A stretch of 64,000 nucleotides of DNA from Clostridia bacterium (GCA_910575055.1 CAJTDC010000001.1:124001-188000); one strand, 5' to 3'. Positions 1 through 10,566 are shown, counted from the first letter of the stretch. Program-made: numbers and translations. The notes: a model not told the origin generated them from the sequence alone.

Positions 1-73
1 TATAAATTATTATAAACCGATAAAATTGTACAATATACCACAAATAAAATCCTTTTTTTACAATATTATTCCG

Positions 74-105
74 AAAAAAGAAGCAGCATTTTTCACTGCT
101 TCTTT
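74..105 (-). terminator. Intrinsic terminator of the VWA operon
   Basis: A 10-bp stem (AAAGAAGCAG paired with CTGCTTCTTT, 9-base loop) lies just past the stop of the last operon gene. On the minus strand it runs into a T tract, so it should end the six-gene transcript. Confidence 0.85.
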
Positions 106-111
106 ATCTAT

Positions 112-2862
112 TTATCTTTTTCTTCTTTTCTTTGCTTCTGCTAGTTGTATCGCCATATTTTCACTACTTTGTTGTTGTTCTTTTTGTTTTTTCTCTTTTT
201 TCTGTTGTCTTTTTTGTGCTTGTTTCATTTCTTTTTCAAAATTATTATTTTGTACTTTTTGTTGTGTAACTGTTTGTTTTTTCTCTTTTTTCAGTCCCTT
301 TAATACACTTTCTAATTTTTGTGTTACAATATAAAATCTTCTAAAAAAAACATCCAACAAAAATACAATCAATGCTAATATTAAAAATAGATTTGTTAAG
401 CTTTTACTTTCTGATACTGCCTGTGGTTTTTGTGTAAATACATCTTCTCCACTTGTTAATACACGTCCTCCTGTTGCTTCTGCAATTCTATTTAAAAGAA
501 CATCTCCTTTTCCCCAATTTCGTCTATCATATTCTTTAGGGTAAGCAATAGCAAAACCTGTATTTACACTATCTGTTTCTCCTTTTGTATTCGTTATTTG
601 CAAATTTAATATATATCCACCTTCTGCTATTGTATCCATACTTCCCACATATACATTAGGTGCTGTTCTATTTAATATTATATCATATGTTCTATTGTCA
701 TTTGAAACAACAGTACCTTTTACTTCTGAAACACTTTCATCATATGCCATTGTGACAGTCAAAAGGCTTTTTTCTCCTTCTATTGCTGCAGACGCTGTTA
801 CATCTTTACTACTTTGCTTTTTCATTATCCAAGAAACACTATTTTGCAATATTTGTCTTCCTTGTTGAGAGGCAAGCCAATTTTTACTCCATTTTCCACT
901 GACATCACTTGTCCAAACTGCTGTTCTACCTAAACCATACTGCCATGTAGCAAGTATAGGTTCCTGTTTATCACTTTCTAATACAACATCTGCTCTTGGT
1001 TTTGCTGTTGTACCAACATATCCTTCTAGTGTTGCTATACTGCTAATATCTGCCATAATTGCAGAAGCATTTTTTTGTTTTGGATAAAATGTTCTATTAT
1101 TAATATACTCTTTTCCTGCAAGTAATGTTTCTTTTGCAAAAATTTCGGGCAAGTCACTAAATTCATTTGTAAAGTAATATCTTCCTCCTCCTTGCTCTGA
1201 AAGTCTTTTTAATAATGCAGTATCTGCTCCTGTTCCTACTGCTACAGTAGATAATGTAATACCATTTTCATTCATTCTTTCTAATACACCATCATATCCT
1301 GTTTGTTCTGCCTGTCCGTCTGTTAAAAGTATAATATGTTTTTGTTTTGTATTGGCATCTTTTAAAACATCATATGCTGCATTTAGTCCAGGTAATATGC
1401 TAGTACCTCCTCCAGGCTGTATACTGCCTATACCCATACGAATATCTGCAATGTTGTCTTGTACTGTTTGAAATGGTACTGCCCATTGTGCTATGTCATC
1501 AAATGCAATAATGCCTACACAATCTCCTGGCATAAAACTACTTAAACTTCTGATACACGCTTCTTTTGCCATTTCAATTTTTGAAACACCATACTGTCCC
1601 CCGTCCATACTTCCAGAACGGTCAATTACCATTATCATACCTAGACTGTTATTTTCCCCTTCTGTTTTTAGTTCCATTTCTACTGGCAATATATCTTCCA
1701 ATTTTGTTTTATAATAACCACCTAATGCAAATGAGTTTTCTCCTCCTGTTACAAGAAGTCCTCCTCCTGTTGTTTTAACATAGCTTTCTAAGGCATCTAA
1801 AAATCCACTTGGCATACTTTCTATAGAAACATCTGACAATATTACAGCATCATATTGATTAAACTGCTCCACTGTAACAGGTGCATTTTCTACTGCTATT
1901 TTAGTAACAGTCGCTTGACTATTTTGTAAAAAGTCTTCCCATACATTTCCGCTGTCATATTGTTCCACAAGCAATATTTGTGCAACATCTGTAATATAAC
2001 AATAGGCATATGCTTTATTATTTTGAGAAAGTGTATCTTGTTGTGCTGACAATTCTGCTCTATACAATATACTGCCGCCATCTTCTGTCTTATCTGAAAA
2101 TACAATATTACTTTCTCCTTTTACTACTTCAATTTGTTCATTGGCAATTAAGCTATTTCCTTTAAACAATTTTACATTTGCTTGTGTATCTATATTACTA
2201 CTTATTTGTAATGTAATATCATATTCTGTATTTTTATTTATCAAATTAGAAACTTGTAGTGCAGAAAGCTGTACTTCTGGCTGTTCTTCTGTCTGCAAAG
2301 GAAATACATCTATTGTAATGCCTTGTGCTTGCAGCAACCTTGACTGTGCAAAACCATCTCCCATTGTTTCAATACCATCAGAAATTAATACAATTCTTTT
2401 TCTTGTCTTTTCTGGTATTACTGCATTTGCTAAATTTAACACACCACTAATATTTGTTGCATTTTTTTGTACATAAGATAAAAAATTTTGAGGAAAAGGT
2501 ACATTACTCATAGGTGACTGTTCTAGCACAGCATCACCACCAAAACACAATAACCCAATATTATCTTTTTCACTTCTTGCACTCTCTGCCTGCTTCAAAA
2601 ATGTTTTTATATTTTGCTGTGACTGTTTTGTACTGTCGGACAAATCTATAGCAAATATTGTTGTTACTTTTTGAGAAGTAGTTTGTATACTAATATCACA
2701 TAATGCTAGTATTAACAAAAGAGCAACAATACTCCTTATAAACATAAAAAATCTACGATAAAATGTATTTTTTAAATTTCCTTTTTTTGCAATTACATAT
2801 AACAATACTACTATTACAACAAAAAGTAAAAGCCAATAAGGTTTTATTATATTAACGCTCAT
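112..2862 (-). CDS. Membrane protein with two VWA domains and a GATase-like domain
   Basis: A 916-residue membrane protein of unknown role. Two N-terminal membrane segments (about 10-25 and 40-58) precede a first VWA domain with MIDAS motif D73-x-S75-x-S77. A class I glutamine-amidotransferase-like region follows at about 295-390, then a second VWA domain with the classical DRSGS at 414-418. A late membrane segment near 835 leads into a Lys/Gln/Glu-rich cytoplasmic tail. VWA domains bind protein partners through a divalent metal ion. The start overlaps the upstream VWA gene by 11 bases, so the two are probably translationally coupled. It is the last gene of the operon. The domain order is clear from sequence; the function is not. 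Confidence 0.85.
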   Translation of the reverse strand: MSVNIIKPYWLLLFVVIVVLLYVIAKKGNLKNTFYRRFFMFIRSIVALLLILALCDISIQTTSQKVTTIFAIDLSDSTKQSQQNIKTFLKQAESARSEKDNIGLLCFGGDAVLEQSPMSNVPFPQNFLSYVQKNATNISGVLNLANAVIPEKTRKRIVLISDGIETMGDGFAQSRLLQAQGITIDVFPLQTEEQPEVQLSALQVSNLINKNTEYDITLQISSNIDTQANVKLFKGNSLIANEQIEVVKGESNIVFSDKTEDGGSILYRAELSAQQDTLSQNNKAYAYCYITDVAQILLVEQYDSGNVWEDFLQNSQATVTKIAVENAPVTVEQFNQYDAVILSDVSIESMPSGFLDALESYVKTTGGGLLVTGGENSFALGGYYKTKLEDILPVEMELKTEGENNSLGMIMVIDRSGSMDGGQYGVSKIEMAKEACIRSLSSFMPGDCVGIIAFDDIAQWAVPFQTVQDNIADIRMGIGSIQPGGGTSILPGLNAAYDVLKDANTKQKHIILLTDGQAEQTGYDGVLERMNENGITLSTVAVGTGADTALLKRLSEQGGGRYYFTNEFSDLPEIFAKETLLAGKEYINNRTFYPKQKNASAIMADISSIATLEGYVGTTAKPRADVVLESDKQEPILATWQYGLGRTAVWTSDVSGKWSKNWLASQQGRQILQNSVSWIMKKQSSKDVTASAAIEGEKSLLTVTMAYDESVSEVKGTVVSNDNRTYDIILNRTAPNVYVGSMDTIAEGGYILNLQITNTKGETDSVNTGFAIAYPKEYDRRNWGKGDVLLNRIAEATGGRVLTSGEDVFTQKPQAVSESKSLTNLFLILALIVFLLDVFFRRFYIVTQKLESVLKGLKKEKKQTVTQQKVQNNNFEKEMKQAQKRQQKKEKKQKEQQQSSENMAIQLAEAKKRRKR

Positions 2863-4675
2863 TACAATTCACTCTCCATTCTAACAGTAGAAGCAAAAGC
2901 AACACAAATATCACAGCATTTTGAATACTTTTTCCTACTTTTATTGTTTTTTTAGTATTATTTTGTTGTATTTGCGTTTGTTCTTGTGCCAGATACTGCT
3001 GCATTAAATCAGACTCTCCTGCTGTTTTGGCATTGACAGCAAATGTATTTGTTGTTTGCTGCTGTGACTGGTCTTTTTGTATCAGAGTATAAATGCCTGT
3101 TTGCTGTGTATCTGTAAAAGGTTCTGGAGGAAAAGGTGGTGCTATTTTTGTTGTTTGTCCATTTGGAAATTGTATTGAAGCCTCTTTTGTTTCTGGTAAA
3201 AGTGAAATTTCTACTGTTTGTCCAGACTCTATTCCTTCTAAAGATTTCTGCCCACTTTGTTCAAAAAACCAATTTTGTAAATTATATATCAATATAGGAA
3301 ATTCTTTTTGTAATGGCAAATCTGTATTATGAATATCAAATGCAAACACTGCCATTTTAATACCGTTTTGTTCTCCCGCTATAGCAATGGCTTGTTCATC
3401 AGCCTCTAATATGGGAGATGCCCACATTGGTACAGAAAACGATTTTGCTTTTTCAATATCAAATGTCAGTGTTTCTGCAAGTGTTATATTGCCATAGCCT
3501 TGTGTAGTTGCCTGTCCTATAATATCTCTTTCTGTTCCCAAAGGCAATATACTATTGTCATTAGGCAAATTCCAAAATATAAAATAACCATCTTCTGGTA
3601 AAACTTCTGGTATCACTCCATCAAATATATAAAGAGAATATCCTTTTAACGTTTCAATATGTTCTGTATCTGTTTTATAAAGTTCTACTTCAGGCAAAAG
3701 ACTATACACTTTTTCTAAAAATATATTCTGGTCTGTCACTAAAAGCACTTTCTTTTTTGTTTGAGAAAATGCTCCATCATATGCTCTGTCATCTGCTGCT
3801 AAAACATCTTCTGGTGTTAACGTCGCTGTCAATGCTGTTGTTTGTTGTGAAATTCCTGTAAATATCACATCTTTGCTGTTTCCACCTTGTATTGTAATTT
3901 CTTTTCTATCAAACGCTTTTCCATCACAAAATAAATTAACTGTTTTTGTAATTTCGCCTTCTCCAAAATAATTCACTTTTACAAGTACCTGAAAACCATT
4001 TTCTCCCTGACTATGAGAAAGTAATGTAATTGCAGTATTTTGGCTATTTTTTCCTAATATATTTTGCTCTATATCCAAGTCCTCTAATGTTGGCTGATAT
4101 TGGTCTGTAAATATAGAAATTTGACCATTTTCTGCTCCTGCCAGTTGTAACAATTCTCTACTGTTTTGCCAATCTACTCCTCCATTTGTAGGCTGAATAT
4201 CTTCTATTTGTTTTAACAATAGTCTTTTATCTGTGCTGTTACTTAATAGTATTGTTGGAGTATCTTGTAAAACTACAACACTAAATATACCATTAGGCGG
4301 TGCCTGTTCTATTTGATTTTTAATTTGTTGTTTTGCTTGTTCTAAACGGCTTTTGCCCTCTTGTTCATCTTTTGCTTGCATACTCAAAGAACAATCTATG
4401 CCAAATACTATATGACTTGTTTCTCCTACTCCCATAATATAAGGACTAGCAAGTGCTGCTGACAGTAACGCTACTGCAATGATTTGCAAAAACATCAATA
4501 AATTTTTTTTCAGTTTTTGAAAAGGTTTTTGTGCCATACTATAGCTTTCTGCCTTTTTCCACAAAAACAAACTAGATACTGTATGCTCTTTATATTTTTG
4601 TTTCATCAAATACATCAAAACAATAATGGGTATTCCTATTAATGCCAAAAATCCTAATGGTTGAAAAAAACGCAT
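2852..4675 (-). CDS. BatA-like VWA membrane protein
   Basis: A 607-residue protein with the layout of BatA N-terminal proteins: an N-terminal membrane segment (about 7-23), a second at about 58-80, then a VWA domain with MIDAS motif D94-x-S96-x-S98. A long extracytoplasmic region and a C-terminal hydrophobic helix (about 585-600) follow. A good RBS (AGGAGGTG) precedes the ATG. It overlaps the downstream 916-residue VWA gene by 11 bases and follows the coiled-coil gene by 14 bases. I infer that the two VWA proteins act together at the membrane. The partner or substrate is unknown; aerotolerance (Bat) functions described in other phyla should not be assumed here. Confidence 0.85.
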   Translation of the reverse strand: MRFFQPLGFLALIGIPIIVLMYLMKQKYKEHTVSSLFLWKKAESYSMAQKPFQKLKKNLLMFLQIIAVALLSAALASPYIMGVGETSHIVFGIDCSLSMQAKDEQEGKSRLEQAKQQIKNQIEQAPPNGIFSVVVLQDTPTILLSNSTDKRLLLKQIEDIQPTNGGVDWQNSRELLQLAGAENGQISIFTDQYQPTLEDLDIEQNILGKNSQNTAITLLSHSQGENGFQVLVKVNYFGEGEITKTVNLFCDGKAFDRKEITIQGGNSKDVIFTGISQQTTALTATLTPEDVLAADDRAYDGAFSQTKKKVLLVTDQNIFLEKVYSLLPEVELYKTDTEHIETLKGYSLYIFDGVIPEVLPEDGYFIFWNLPNDNSILPLGTERDIIGQATTQGYGNITLAETLTFDIEKAKSFSVPMWASPILEADEQAIAIAGEQNGIKMAVFAFDIHNTDLPLQKEFPILIYNLQNWFFEQSGQKSLEGIESGQTVEISLLPETKEASIQFPNGQTTKIAPPFPPEPFTDTQQTGIYTLIQKDQSQQQTTNTFAVNAKTAGESDLMQQYLAQEQTQIQQNNTKKTIKVGKSIQNAVIFVLLLLLLLEWRVNCNER

Positions 4676-4689
4676 TTATTACACCTCCT

Positions 4690-6174
4690 TTATTGTTCTA
4701 ATGTTGAAAAATACTCAGAAACCAATTCTCTCATACCATAAGGTACATCACTATTTTCAATATCTCTTAAAGCATTATTTCGATAAGACTGATATACTTG
4801 TTCATAGGGTAAACTTTGTCCTCTTTCTCCTATTGTTTGCTCTCTTGTAATATTTGTTTGTCCTTGTTCATTTTGTTGTCCTTGCAGTTGTGTTTGGTAT
4901 CCTGACATATTTTCTGCTTTTCTGGTATATATTTTTTCTGTTTCCTGATGTCCACTTCCTCTACCTTGACCACTATTCATACCTTCACCGCTACCTTGTC
5001 CTTGACCGCCTTGACCACTTCCGCTTTGTTCTCCTTCTCCTTGTCCCTGCCCTTGTCCATCTCCTTGCTGTCCTGATTGCCCAGACTGTTCTGTTTTAGA
5101 AGAAACATTTTCAGCCAGTGCTTGATTAAGATTTTCCATATTTTGTACGAAATCTGTATTTTCATTTGCCAATGATGCTAATTTCCCTTTTAATGCTTGT
5201 CCTTGTGTAATTGCTTGTGTCATATTTCCGCTGGAAAGCTGTTGTGACAAATTTTCAAGCAGTTCCGCTAGTTCTTCATCATTTATTTCTCCTATATCAT
5301 CTAATGCTTGTGCAATTTTTTCTAATACTTCCTGAGGCAAATCTTCCATTTCAGACAACAGCATATCCATTTGCATATTAATCGCTTTTGTATCCCCTGT
5401 TTCCAGTGCATTGGCTAAGTCTTTTGTTTTTTCATTTTGAGAAAGTTTTTCTGATACTTTTTTTAAATCTTCCGACATATTTTCTTTCTCCAATGCTTTT
5501 ACAGCCTGCTGTGCCTGTTCTACTATTTTTTTACTTTCCTCTACTGTTTGTGCCTTTTTTAAATTTTTTGTTAATGTATTCATTTCTTTATTAAATGCTT
5601 TCAAAGCATCTTCTTTTATTTCCTGCTCTTTATTAATTTCACTTTTTACTTGTTCAATTTTTTTTAGCTGTGCTGCTGCATATTGTTCCGCTTGTTTTTG
5701 TTGTGGAGTAGTAATAATATTTGTACCAAACAATGCTACAAAAAGCACTACTAATATTTTTATTTCTTTTTTAGGTATTGTCAATTTATATTCTTTTGAA
5801 ATATCACATTGTTGTGCTTTTTGTAAAGCATCTTCTATTACTAATTTTTCTACTTTTGTATATTCTCTTTTTTGCTCCAACAATTCCAATGCAGTAATAA
5901 AACGTTCTTTATATCCTAATTTATCCGCTATTTTTGCTGTTTTTTTCCATGTAACACGTTTTAAATATGTAACAATACAAGAACAAAATAAAACAGCCAA
6001 TATAACAATTACAAAAAATACACTATCATCAAATAAATATCTCCACTTTGAAATCAAAACATATACCACTGAAATTGCTGTACCTATTACTGAACATTTT
6101 AAAAATATTTTTAGCCACAATTCCCATACTAATTTTATTTTTAATTTCAAAAGCCTTTTTTGTAGCTGTTCCAT
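4690..6174 (-). CDS. Membrane-anchored coiled-coil protein with Gly/Gln-rich tail
   Basis: A 494-residue protein that I cannot assign to a named family. Three predicted membrane helices (about 23-42, 51-71 and 138-156) precede a long Lys/Glu/Gln-rich, probably coiled-coil stretch (about 158-350). A low-complexity Gly/Gln/Ser/Glu segment follows (about 365-410) and then a short conserved-looking C-terminus. It sits between the ABC permease and the BatA-like gene on the same strand. Its arrangement recalls DUF4175-type proteins found beside VWA genes, but I only infer this from layout. It may be a scaffold linking the transporter and the VWA proteins. Confidence 0.75.
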   Translation of the reverse strand: MEQLQKRLLKLKIKLVWELWLKIFLKCSVIGTAISVVYVLISKWRYLFDDSVFFVIVILAVLFCSCIVTYLKRVTWKKTAKIADKLGYKERFITALELLEQKREYTKVEKLVIEDALQKAQQCDISKEYKLTIPKKEIKILVVLFVALFGTNIITTPQQKQAEQYAAAQLKKIEQVKSEINKEQEIKEDALKAFNKEMNTLTKNLKKAQTVEESKKIVEQAQQAVKALEKENMSEDLKKVSEKLSQNEKTKDLANALETGDTKAINMQMDMLLSEMEDLPQEVLEKIAQALDDIGEINDEELAELLENLSQQLSSGNMTQAITQGQALKGKLASLANENTDFVQNMENLNQALAENVSSKTEQSGQSGQQGDGQGQGQGEGEQSGSGQGGQGQGSGEGMNSGQGRGSGHQETEKIYTRKAENMSGYQTQLQGQQNEQGQTNITREQTIGERGQSLPYEQVYQSYRNNALRDIENSDVPYGMRELVSEYFSTLEQ

Positions 6175-6213
6175 ATTGTTCTCTCCTCTCTTTTTTACTA
6201 ATATATTACTTTT

Positions 6214-7083
6214 TTATTTTTTATTTCTTACTGGATTAATAAAATGTGCTGACAACAACACAAACAAAAATGAAACAATCACATTAAATACAAAATTCAC
6301 TACCCAATAATGATGTATTATGGTATTCATTGTAGTATTTTTACTAGCATAACGATAAAATAAGTTAGACACCCAATTTGTTCCTAATTGATTATCTATC
6401 AATGAAAAAAATCCAACACCCGGATTTGCAGAAAGTATTGTCAATGGAAATGTTAAACTTGGGTCTGTTTGATACATTGTCCAATGTAGACTTTGTTGCA
6501 AAAATACTGCTATCAGTGTTCCAAAACAAAATACTCCTCCTACAAGCAAATATACTACAACAATAGATACCACTGTTTTCTTAAATATGCAAGAAAAAAA
6601 TATGGATATAGAGCAAGCCATACAAGTTGTGACCATAATATAAAGCATCATTATTAATAGAGAAGTAATTGTGACACCTCCAAAATAAAATGCTATAGCA
6701 AAAACAGGTAATGTTGCTACCATAATTAATACAAGCGTTGCAATAGAAGACATCAATTTTCCTATTACAATAGATAACGATGACATTTTTGTCATCAAAA
6801 GTAAATCTAATGTTTGTCTTTCTCTTTCTCCACTAATACAACCTGCTGTCATAGCTGGTGCTGCCAAAAGCATAAGCCCCATTTGCATAGCACATAATAC
6901 AACATACATATATGTCATTTGTGCTGGGTCAAATGAATAATTATAGGAATTAAACATTGTACCATATAAAAATAGTATTGCTCCTAATGCTACTACAGCA
7001 ACATATACTGTCAGTATTGCAAACATTTTCCAACTTCTTAATGTCGTTTTTGTTTCTCGACGCAATACAGGGTTCATCATCAT
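6214..7083 (-). CDS. ABC-2 type transporter permease
   Basis: A 289-residue integral membrane protein with six apparent hydrophobic helices. It has the ABC-2 signature around GERERQTLDLLL after the second helix, the cytoplasmic coupling region typical of NatB/GldF-like permeases. It overlaps the ATPase gene by 4 bases (ATGA), so the two almost certainly form one transporter. Substrate is unknown. The length is normal for a half-size ABC-2 permease, and no break is visible. Confidence 0.88.
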   Translation of the reverse strand: MMMNPVLRRETKTTLRSWKMFAILTVYVAVVALGAILFLYGTMFNSYNYSFDPAQMTYMYVVLCAMQMGLMLLAAPAMTAGCISGERERQTLDLLLMTKMSSLSIVIGKLMSSIATLVLIMVATLPVFAIAFYFGGVTITSLLIMMLYIMVTTCMACSISIFFSCIFKKTVVSIVVVYLLVGGVFCFGTLIAVFLQQSLHWTMYQTDPSLTFPLTILSANPGVGFFSLIDNQLGTNWVSNLFYRYASKNTTMNTIIHHYWVVNFVFNVIVSFLFVLLSAHFINPVRNKK

Positions 7084-8006
7084 TTTTGTTCGCCTCCTGT
7101 CACCTGCATAAATATTTCTTCTAAATTTCCTTCTTTTTCTTTAAAATATACCATTTCAATATCTGCCAATACAATTTGTTTTAAAAGCCCTGCCAATTCT
7201 TTATCTTCTCCTTGATAAGAAAATTCTACATCAAATGTATTTTCAATTATATCTTCTACAAGCGGTTGTTCTTCTAACAATTTCATAAGAGCAGTCATAT
7301 TTTCCAGAGGGCGTATTTGTATTCTTCTTACTTTTGTCATTTGTTTCATAATTTCCTGTACTGTTCCTTGTACAACAATATGCCCTCTATCTATAATACC
7401 TACTTCTGTACACATTTCGGCAAGTTCTGGCAATATATGAGAACTAATAATAATTGTTTTTCCCATTGTCTGAAGCTGTTTTAATACTTCTTTCATTTCT
7501 ACTCTTGCTCTTGGGTCAAGTCCTGAAGCTGGTTCATCTAATATCAGCAATTTAGGGTCATGTATTAAACTTCTTGCCAAACACAATCTTTGTTTCATAC
7601 CTCTTGATAGTCCATCTACATACGCATCTTTTTTATGAGAAAGGTCTACAATTTCTAACAAATTATTTATCAAATCTTCTCTTTGTTCATAAGGGATGTA
7701 ATAAGTTCCTGCATAAAAGTCCATATATTCTGATACTTTTAAATCATCATACACACCAAAAAAGTCTGGCATATACCCAATATGTTCTTTCAATGCTTTG
7801 GGATTTTTTGTAACATCTACTCCATCAATCATAACACTACCATCTGTAGCTTTTAAAAGCCCTGACATAATTTTCATTGTAGTTGTTTTTCCTGCACCAT
7901 TTGGCCCTACAAATCCAAATATACTACTTTCTGGTATGGTTAAATTCAAATCGTCCACTGCGGTAAATTTTCCATATTTTTTCATAAGATGCTTAATTTC
8001 CAACAT
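7080..8006 (-). CDS. ABC transporter ATP-binding protein (ABC-2/NatA type)
   Basis: A 308-residue ATPase with Walker A GPNGAGKTT (34-42), an ABC signature LSRGMKQRL (133-141), Walker B LLILDEP (153-159) and a C-terminal extension of about 90 residues. It powers the adjacent ABC-2 permease. The start overlaps the end of the 857-residue upstream gene by 14 bases, and the end overlaps the permease start by 4, so all three are coupled. Similar ATPases support gliding-motility, antibiotic-export or sodium-export permeases. The sequence does not tell which applies. Confidence 0.92.
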   Translation of the reverse strand: MLEIKHLMKKYGKFTAVDDLNLTIPESSIFGFVGPNGAGKTTTMKIMSGLLKATDGSVMIDGVDVTKNPKALKEHIGYMPDFFGVYDDLKVSEYMDFYAGTYYIPYEQREDLINNLLEIVDLSHKKDAYVDGLSRGMKQRLCLARSLIHDPKLLILDEPASGLDPRARVEMKEVLKQLQTMGKTIIISSHILPELAEMCTEVGIIDRGHIVVQGTVQEIMKQMTKVRRIQIRPLENMTALMKLLEEQPLVEDIIENTFDVEFSYQGEDKELAGLLKQIVLADIEMVYFKEKEGNLEEIFMQVTGGEQK

Positions 8007-10566
8007 TTTGCCCTGCCCCCTTTATTTTCATTTCTGGGTATCTGACTTCTGTTTCTTTTTGTACAAAATATTTTACTTTTATACAGCCATTTGGATAATC
8101 TTCTGTTATCCACATATAATCTGAAATAGTATAGTATGGGTCACTGCTTAATGTTTCCCATTGTTCTGTTGTTACATTGTATATCTCTGGTGCTTGATAG
8201 AAGTTTCCTGCATCATTTAAAGAGCGGAACTGAACATTTTCTATTTGTGTATTTGCAGGTATACCAAATGTCCATACTACTTCTGATGCTGTTTCTGCAT
8301 AAAGTGTATTATCTCTATAATCATTTACACCTGTTGTACTTTCTTCAAAAAGTACAACACCAGATAACACACCATAAGGTATTTCAAATGTTGCTGCATC
8401 TGACAAATGTATACTATATTCCATAATATATAAATTCAATGTATTTTCTAATGCACTCTCTCCATTGATATTAATTTGTTCTGGCAATATACCTTCCTCA
8501 TCAAAGGCATACAAATACAGTTTCATATCTCCTTCATTTACTAATCTCATTTCTGCTTCATTCCAATTTACATAATCTTGTACTAAATCTCCTTCTCTCA
8601 TAATACGATAAGCATCTTGTCTTGTCATTTCTCCTGATTTTATTTTTTTATTTAATTTCGTTCTATCATACACATCTCTAAATATTTCCCATACTGCATT
8701 TGATAAATTTGTTACTTGCTTGTCTATAATTTCCTCACTAATATCGATGCTTTCTCCTACTTTTAAATTGTCTATTTTTATAATTCTTTTCCCTACTACT
8801 AATAATATATCTTTAAAATTTCTATTAGTATTGTTTGTAATTGTGCCAACTAATTTTTCACCTTCCATTTTGACATCACATTCTACAATACCACCCATAT
8901 CTGTTACAGTTTCCATTTCAAAGTCATTGTTATGCCAGCTACTTTTATCAAAATATGTAATTTCTGTTTTATCTCCTACCAATATTTTATTCAAATACAC
9001 TTCTTTTACTTCTTCATAATAATTCCATCTGTCTTCAGAAGGTATTGACAAATCCATTGCTTTTTCTGAACTTAATACAACTGTTCCTTTTTTATTTGAT
9101 TTTGCACAACCATATATTTTTGTCTTTGCTATACTTTGTCCTTGTTCTATTTCTGTAGCAGATACAATATTGATTAAGCCACTTTTATATTGACTATTCA
9201 TACTTAATATAAATATAATCAGCATAAACACCGCAGAAATAGCTGGTACTGCTATCCAAGCAAATTCTCTTTTATCTTTCTTTTTTAATATAATATACAA
9301 TACAGGACCTATTACAACAACATAAATAGCTACAGCAAATAATATCATATAAATACTATTTGCTTTTAATTCTGGAAATCTTTCTGCAATATATGCCATA
9401 GGATTGTAATTATAACTGTCTGCATATTCTACTTGCATTAATTCTTCATTGACATATTCGCAGCAACTTTTTATTTCATTCACAAAACCTGCTGTACTAA
9501 TGACAGGTTCTAATGATAATGATATATCATATAATATTATTGCTCCATTTCCCATAAGTAATAGCGAAGCATTTTCAAAAATATCTGTTTGTACACCATC
9601 TATTTCTGATAAATTTAATTCTGCTATATCTGCTCTCACTCTTTGTCCTGCTAGCATAATATTCCTTTGTACAATACTTTCGCTTGTAACAGATACAACG
9701 TTCTGCAATCCGCTCATTGTTTTGGAAGCATTTACTCCTGTACCAATAACACAAATACCACCTTGTTGTATCCATTGCAAAAGTGCCTCTTTTTGTTTTT
9801 CTGACAACGACTTTGTGTCAAAATCGTCTATCACAATTACTTTAAAATGATTGATAACAGATTGCTCATTTGGAAATGTTTCACTGTCTAAATAAACTGT
9901 TTTAGTATATTCTCCTGTATAATCTTCTTGTTCCGCAAAATGAATTGCTGACAAATATGCCATATCTGCTGGTCTTTCACAAAGCACCCCTACCAATATT
10001 GTTGCAGGGTCTAATGGCTGAGCACTGACATATTTTCTATACACAATTTGATTTTTTTCATTTACCAATGTTATTTCAAAATCTTTTTGTATTGTCTGAA
10101 TAGGTATAGACAAATAAATTTGTTTTATTGCCCCTTTTGAAAGTTCCAAAGGCTGATAATAAATAGAATATCTTCCTCCATTATTATTATTGCCTATTGT
10201 GGAATATACTTTTATTTGAAATTCTCCTTTGAAATCATCGCTATTATTCACCATAACAGCATTTATAGGTACTACCTTTCCTACAATAAACTGTTGTTCA
10301 AAACCAATTAAAATATTTGCAGAAAAATCATTTGTACCAATTTCTCTTTCTTTTTTATCTTTTTCAGAAAGTACTGTATCGTTTTGTTCTGTATCATCAT
10401 TTGAAGTTGTTGGAACAGTATCTACTACTACTGCATTCATTGTTGCAGCCATTGCTCTAGCAGAAAATATTGGTGCAATTAAACTCAATACCATAGCAAT
10501 CACAAGCACTATCGCAACTATCGCTGCAATATACCTTTTTCTTTGCTCTCTTTTGTTTATTTTCAT
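7993..10566 (-). CDS. Large extracytoplasmic membrane protein, first gene of VWA/ABC operon
   Basis: An 857-residue protein. An N-terminal membrane anchor or signal (about 12-36) is followed by about 370 extracytoplasmic residues. These include a Rossmann-like stretch near 230-280 (hydrophobic strands with WIQQGGICVIGTG) that resembles the GATase-like fold also seen in the 916-residue operon partner. Two membrane helices (about 412-434 and 443-463) then lead into a second large domain of about 390 residues. It heads the operon and overlaps the ATPase gene by 14 bases. I do not recognise a named family. Position and topology suggest an accessory subunit of the ABC transporter. Confidence 0.75.
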   Translation of the reverse strand: MKINKREQRKRYIAAIVAIVLVIAMVLSLIAPIFSARAMAATMNAVVVDTVPTTSNDDTEQNDTVLSEKDKKEREIGTNDFSANILIGFEQQFIVGKVVPINAVMVNNSDDFKGEFQIKVYSTIGNNNNGGRYSIYYQPLELSKGAIKQIYLSIPIQTIQKDFEITLVNEKNQIVYRKYVSAQPLDPATILVGVLCERPADMAYLSAIHFAEQEDYTGEYTKTVYLDSETFPNEQSVINHFKVIVIDDFDTKSLSEKQKEALLQWIQQGGICVIGTGVNASKTMSGLQNVVSVTSESIVQRNIMLAGQRVRADIAELNLSEIDGVQTDIFENASLLLMGNGAIILYDISLSLEPVISTAGFVNEIKSCCEYVNEELMQVEYADSYNYNPMAYIAERFPELKANSIYMILFAVAIYVVVIGPVLYIILKKKDKREFAWIAVPAISAVFMLIIFILSMNSQYKSGLINIVSATEIEQGQSIAKTKIYGCAKSNKKGTVVLSSEKAMDLSIPSEDRWNYYEEVKEVYLNKILVGDKTEITYFDKSSWHNNDFEMETVTDMGGIVECDVKMEGEKLVGTITNNTNRNFKDILLVVGKRIIKIDNLKVGESIDISEEIIDKQVTNLSNAVWEIFRDVYDRTKLNKKIKSGEMTRQDAYRIMREGDLVQDYVNWNEAEMRLVNEGDMKLYLYAFDEEGILPEQININGESALENTLNLYIMEYSIHLSDAATFEIPYGVLSGVVLFEESTTGVNDYRDNTLYAETASEVVWTFGIPANTQIENVQFRSLNDAGNFYQAPEIYNVTTEQWETLSSDPYYTISDYMWITEDYPNGCIKVKYFVQKETEVRYPEMKIKGAGQNVGN

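Noticed and set aside
112-10566. Many plus-strand open frames of 60-130 codons opposite the operon
   Set aside because: They have no ribosome sites, no recognisable domains and follow the codon pattern of the opposite strand, so they are shadows of the real genes.
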